From the NCBI GenBank assembly GCA_964512045.1, contig CAZEJK010000282.1, positions 1-6,641 on the forward strand: a stretch of 6,641 nucleotides of DNA, in the 5' to 3' direction. Of this stretch, positions 4,713 to 6,641 are shown piece after piece. A program made the translations under genes and the position numbers. The stretch is from CAZEJK01 sp964512045. Lineage in GTDB: Bacteria; Acidobacteriota; Thermoanaerobaculia; Thermoanaerobaculales; Sulfomarinibacteraceae. How positions within the stretch are numbered: position 1 is the stretch's first letter; the number at the start of each line of letters is the position of its first letter. The notes beneath the pieces are model-generated. The model made no database searches. It was given only the letters and a program-made list of their open reading frames with translations, and was not told the origin of the DNA.

Positions 4713-5615
4713 GTGAACGCCATGCCGCATGTCCAGCTCGAGGAGACCTGGTCAGTACCGAAGGCTGTACCGCGTCGTCCACTGTCAGCACTCGTGACGA
4801 CGTACAACGAGCAGCGGCATATCGCCAGCTGCCTGGACACCCTCGACTTCTGCGACGAGGTTGTCGTCGTGGACTCGTACTCCACTGATCGGACGGTGGA
4901 GATCGTCCGCTCGAGGTCGCACGTCCGCCTGCTCCAACACACCTACTACGGCGCGGCCGCACAGAAGAACTGGGCGATCGATCGACTGCAGCACGACTGG
5001 GTGCTGGTGGTGGATGCGGACGAACGGGTCACGCCGGCGCTTCGACACGAGATCGAGGCGGTCCTCGCCGCACCTCGGCCGGCCACCGCGTACTCAATCC
5101 CGCGCACGACGTTCGCGCTCGGCCGCGAGCTCCGCCACTCCGGCTGGCAGCACGACCGTGTCACCCGGCTGTTCCGCCGAGATGCTGCCCGCTACCCGAA
5201 CCGCAGGGTCCACGCCGACATGGTCACCGAGTCCCCACCCGTCACCATGACGGCAGCCCTGGACCACTTCATGGTCGATGATCTCGCCGAGTTCGCCCGC
5301 CGCCAGCAGAAGTACGCTTGGTGGGGCGCGGCCCAGCTCTACCGTGATGGCGCCGGCGTGGGAGCGTGGGAGGTGGCGGTCCGACCGGCGTGGCGGTTCC
5401 TGCGAACGTATCTGCTCCAGCAGGGGTTTCGCGAAGGGCTGCGCGGTTTCGTGATGTGCTCGCTCGGCGCGTGGTCCGCGTTCTTGAAGTACGCCACGGT
5501 CTGGAGCTGGCAGAGCCCGAACCCCTCAGCCCCACAGCTCCCGGAGTTCGACGACTCGCCAGAGATCTGGCACCAGCCGTTCCGCCATGGGGAAGCCTCT
5601 CAGAACAGCGTGTAG
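4713..5615 (+). CDS. GT2 glycosyltransferase, WaaE/KdtX-like
   Basis: A 300-aa GT-A-fold family 2 glycosyltransferase, which moves a sugar from a nucleotide-sugar donor to an envelope glycan or lipid acceptor on the cytoplasmic face of the membrane. Visible marks are LSALVTTYNEQRHI (about 24-37), VVVDSYSTDRTVEI (51-64), GAAAQKNWAID (80-90), the metal/donor motif VVDADE (99-104), and the acceptor-side GW(145)...RLFRR...RVHADM (to 170). The C-terminus (FLRTYLLQQGFREGLRGF, then FLKYATVWSW) is an amphipathic to hydrophobic segment typical of the WaaE/KdtX branch and may sit on the membrane. Length is normal for that branch. The GTG start is preferred to the ATG at 4722 because it is nearer the GAGGAG site. 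It converges on and overlaps the DUF5989 gene by 16 bp. True lipopolysaccharide work cannot be assumed, since relatives occur in bacteria without it. Confidence 0.88.
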   Translation: MNAMPHVQLEETWSVPKAVPRRPLSALVTTYNEQRHIASCLDTLDFCDEVVVVDSYSTDRTVEIVRSRSHVRLLQHTYYGAAAQKNWAIDRLQHDWVLVVDADERVTPALRHEIEAVLAAPRPATAYSIPRTTFALGRELRHSGWQHDRVTRLFRRDAARYPNRRVHADMVTESPPVTMTAALDHFMVDDLAEFARRQQKYAWWGAAQLYRDGAGVGAWEVAVRPAWRFLRTYLLQQGFREGLRGFVMCSLGAWSAFLKYATVWSWQSPNPSAPQLPEFDDSPEIWHQPFRHGEASQNSV

Positions 5616-5800
5616 ATGAACGGCGATGCCGCCGACCCGCCGAGGACCACCAGCACGGCCACCAGCAGCAGCACGAGGATAATCGGCGTCAGCCACCACT
5701 TCTTGTTGTGCGCCAGAAATGATGCGAACTCGGCAACCAGCCCCCGCTGCGGGCCGGCCGCCTCGCGCTCGAACTCGTGCGTGTGCTCGTCCTCGTGCAT
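5600..5800 (-). CDS. DUF5989 (SxtK-like) single-helix membrane peptide
   Basis: A 66-aa protein. A polar, acidic, His-containing head (MHEDEHTHEFEREAAG) is followed by the DUF5989 core: LVAEFASFLAHNKKWW, one membrane helix at about residues 36-54 (LTPIILVLLLVAVLVVLGG), and the family tail SAASPFIYTLF. The biochemical role is unknown. In many genomes it follows carbamoyltransferase and SxtJ genes, as here, so it is probably a small membrane subunit of that system. The ATG at 5800 is chosen because a GAGGTGGAG ribosome site precedes it and it lies 25 bases after the SxtJ stop; upstream in-frame starts at 5878 or 5866 would overlap SxtJ and give an unusually long head. The 3' end overlaps the convergent glycosyltransferase gene. 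Confidence 0.85.
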   Translation of the reverse strand: MHEDEHTHEFEREAAGPQRGLVAEFASFLAHNKKWWLTPIILVLLLVAVLVVLGGSAASPFIYTLF

Positions 5801-5825
5801 CGCTCCACCTCGATCGTTGTCGGTC

Positions 5826-6248
5826 TCAGAACTGGCGGAAGTACCGCTTCGGTCCTGGTTGCTCATCTCCGTCGTCACGCTCGACCCAGTAGCTGGTCGC
5901 CTCGGGGTCGAAGCGCCGATGCATCGGATCGTAGCCTACCACCCGCATGATCAACCCGATCGGTGTCAGCACCAGATAGAACACCGCAGCCAGGAGCACG
6001 TGCGACACCACCGTGCCGATCGGCCAGGCCAGAAAGGACATCCCGAGGAAAACCAGCCGCATGAACCGGAGCTGCCACCAACCGATCAGTGGCACCAGGA
6101 GCGCCAGGGCCCAGAGAACGATCGCCACGGTCGGCAGGTGCTTCCACCAGGCGATGCCACCGAAGAGGGTCAGGAAACCCAGCCAGATCCAGCCAAACTG
6201 GCGCAGGGTGCGGGCGCTCGGATCACGGTCAATAGCGATCATGCTCAT
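5826..6248 (-). CDS. SxtJ-family membrane protein
   Basis: A 140-aa integral membrane protein of the SxtJ family, named after the saxitoxin cluster gene next to the carbamoyltransferase sxtI. The N-terminal PSARTLRQFGWIWLGF is family-like. Four hydrophobic segments lie at about 18-35, 39-57, 64-81 and 83-104. The conserved end of the last helix reads FYLVLTPIGLIMRVVGYDP, and the cytosolic-type tail has RRFDPEATSYWVER. No enzymatic residues are known to me. It starts 12 bases after the carbamoyltransferase stop, with a GAGGGGGT ribosome site overlapping the end of that gene, so the genes are one operon. It probably anchors or assists the carbamoyltransferase at the membrane; this is inferred from constant gene pairing. 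Confidence 0.87.
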   Translation of the reverse strand: MSMIAIDRDPSARTLRQFGWIWLGFLTLFGGIAWWKHLPTVAIVLWALALLVPLIGWWQLRFMRLVFLGMSFLAWPIGTVVSHVLLAAVFYLVLTPIGLIMRVVGYDPMHRRFDPEATSYWVERDDGDEQPGPKRYFRQF

Positions 6249-6260
6249 CCCTGCACCCCC

Positions 6261-6641
<381 letters not shown>

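Noticed and set aside
3494..4942. 482-aa open minus-strand frame across the phosphatase-fold gene and the start of the glycosyltransferase gene
   Set aside because: The opposite strand carries complete EEP catalytic motifs and a GT2 start. The antisense product has no recognisable motif and crosses two real genes and a promoter region.
5801..5878. Longer 92-aa form of the DUF5989 protein starting at 5878
   Set aside because: It would overlap the SxtJ gene by 53 bases and add a low-complexity polar head, while the ATG at 5800 has its own ribosome site and gives a family-like length.

Overview
The window is strongly GC-rich, with third codon positions dominated by G and C, and genes are packed tightly on both strands. 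It looks like a chromosomal segment from a high-GC bacterium. Several start codons have a good GGAGG-type ribosome site. Two minus-strand genes instead have a TACACT box 6-7 bases before the start codon and no good ribosome site, which suggests leaderless mRNAs. That habit is common in Actinomycetota and some other deep bacterial lineages. I cannot fix the phylum from sequence alone. No rRNA, tRNA, IS element, phage gene or CRISPR array is visible.

Layout, left to right. Positions 1-255 are gene-free and hold a dense cluster of palindromes and a 30-bp repeat present twice, lying downstream of a THUMP/SAM-dependent rRNA methyltransferase of the RlmL family (256-1398, minus). That gene diverges from a 110-aa orphan protein (1454-1786, plus) across a 55-bp gap containing a near-symmetric promoter pair. 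Next come two overlapping minus-strand genes: a CbiX/SirB-type sirohydrochlorin chelatase with a C-terminal cysteine cluster (2569-3066), then an M23 metallopeptidase-fold protein with all catalytic residues but no signal peptide (1875-2588). On the plus strand, a small cysteine-rich protein (3178-3369) sits directly before an exported endonuclease/exonuclease/phosphatase-fold enzyme (3386-4609). A GT2 glycosyltransferase of the WaaE/KdtX type (4713-5615) follows.

The right end is a minus-strand operon entering from beyond the window: the C-terminus of a NodU/SxtI-type carbamoyltransferase (6261-6641), an SxtJ-like membrane protein (5826-6248) and a DUF5989 one-helix membrane peptide (5600-5800). 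The order matches sxtI-sxtJ-sxtK of saxitoxin clusters, but this trio is found widely in bacteria without the toxin. With a sugar transferase adjacent, it is more plausibly a membrane-associated module that carbamoylates an envelope glycan or secondary metabolite. The operon and the glycosyltransferase converge and overlap by 16 bp at their 3' ends.

The most interesting points are the small cysteine-rich gene hidden across an alternative start of the phosphatase-fold gene, the symmetric divergent promoter with apparent leaderless expression, the carbamoyltransferase-SxtJ-DUF5989 module, and the repeat cluster at the left edge.
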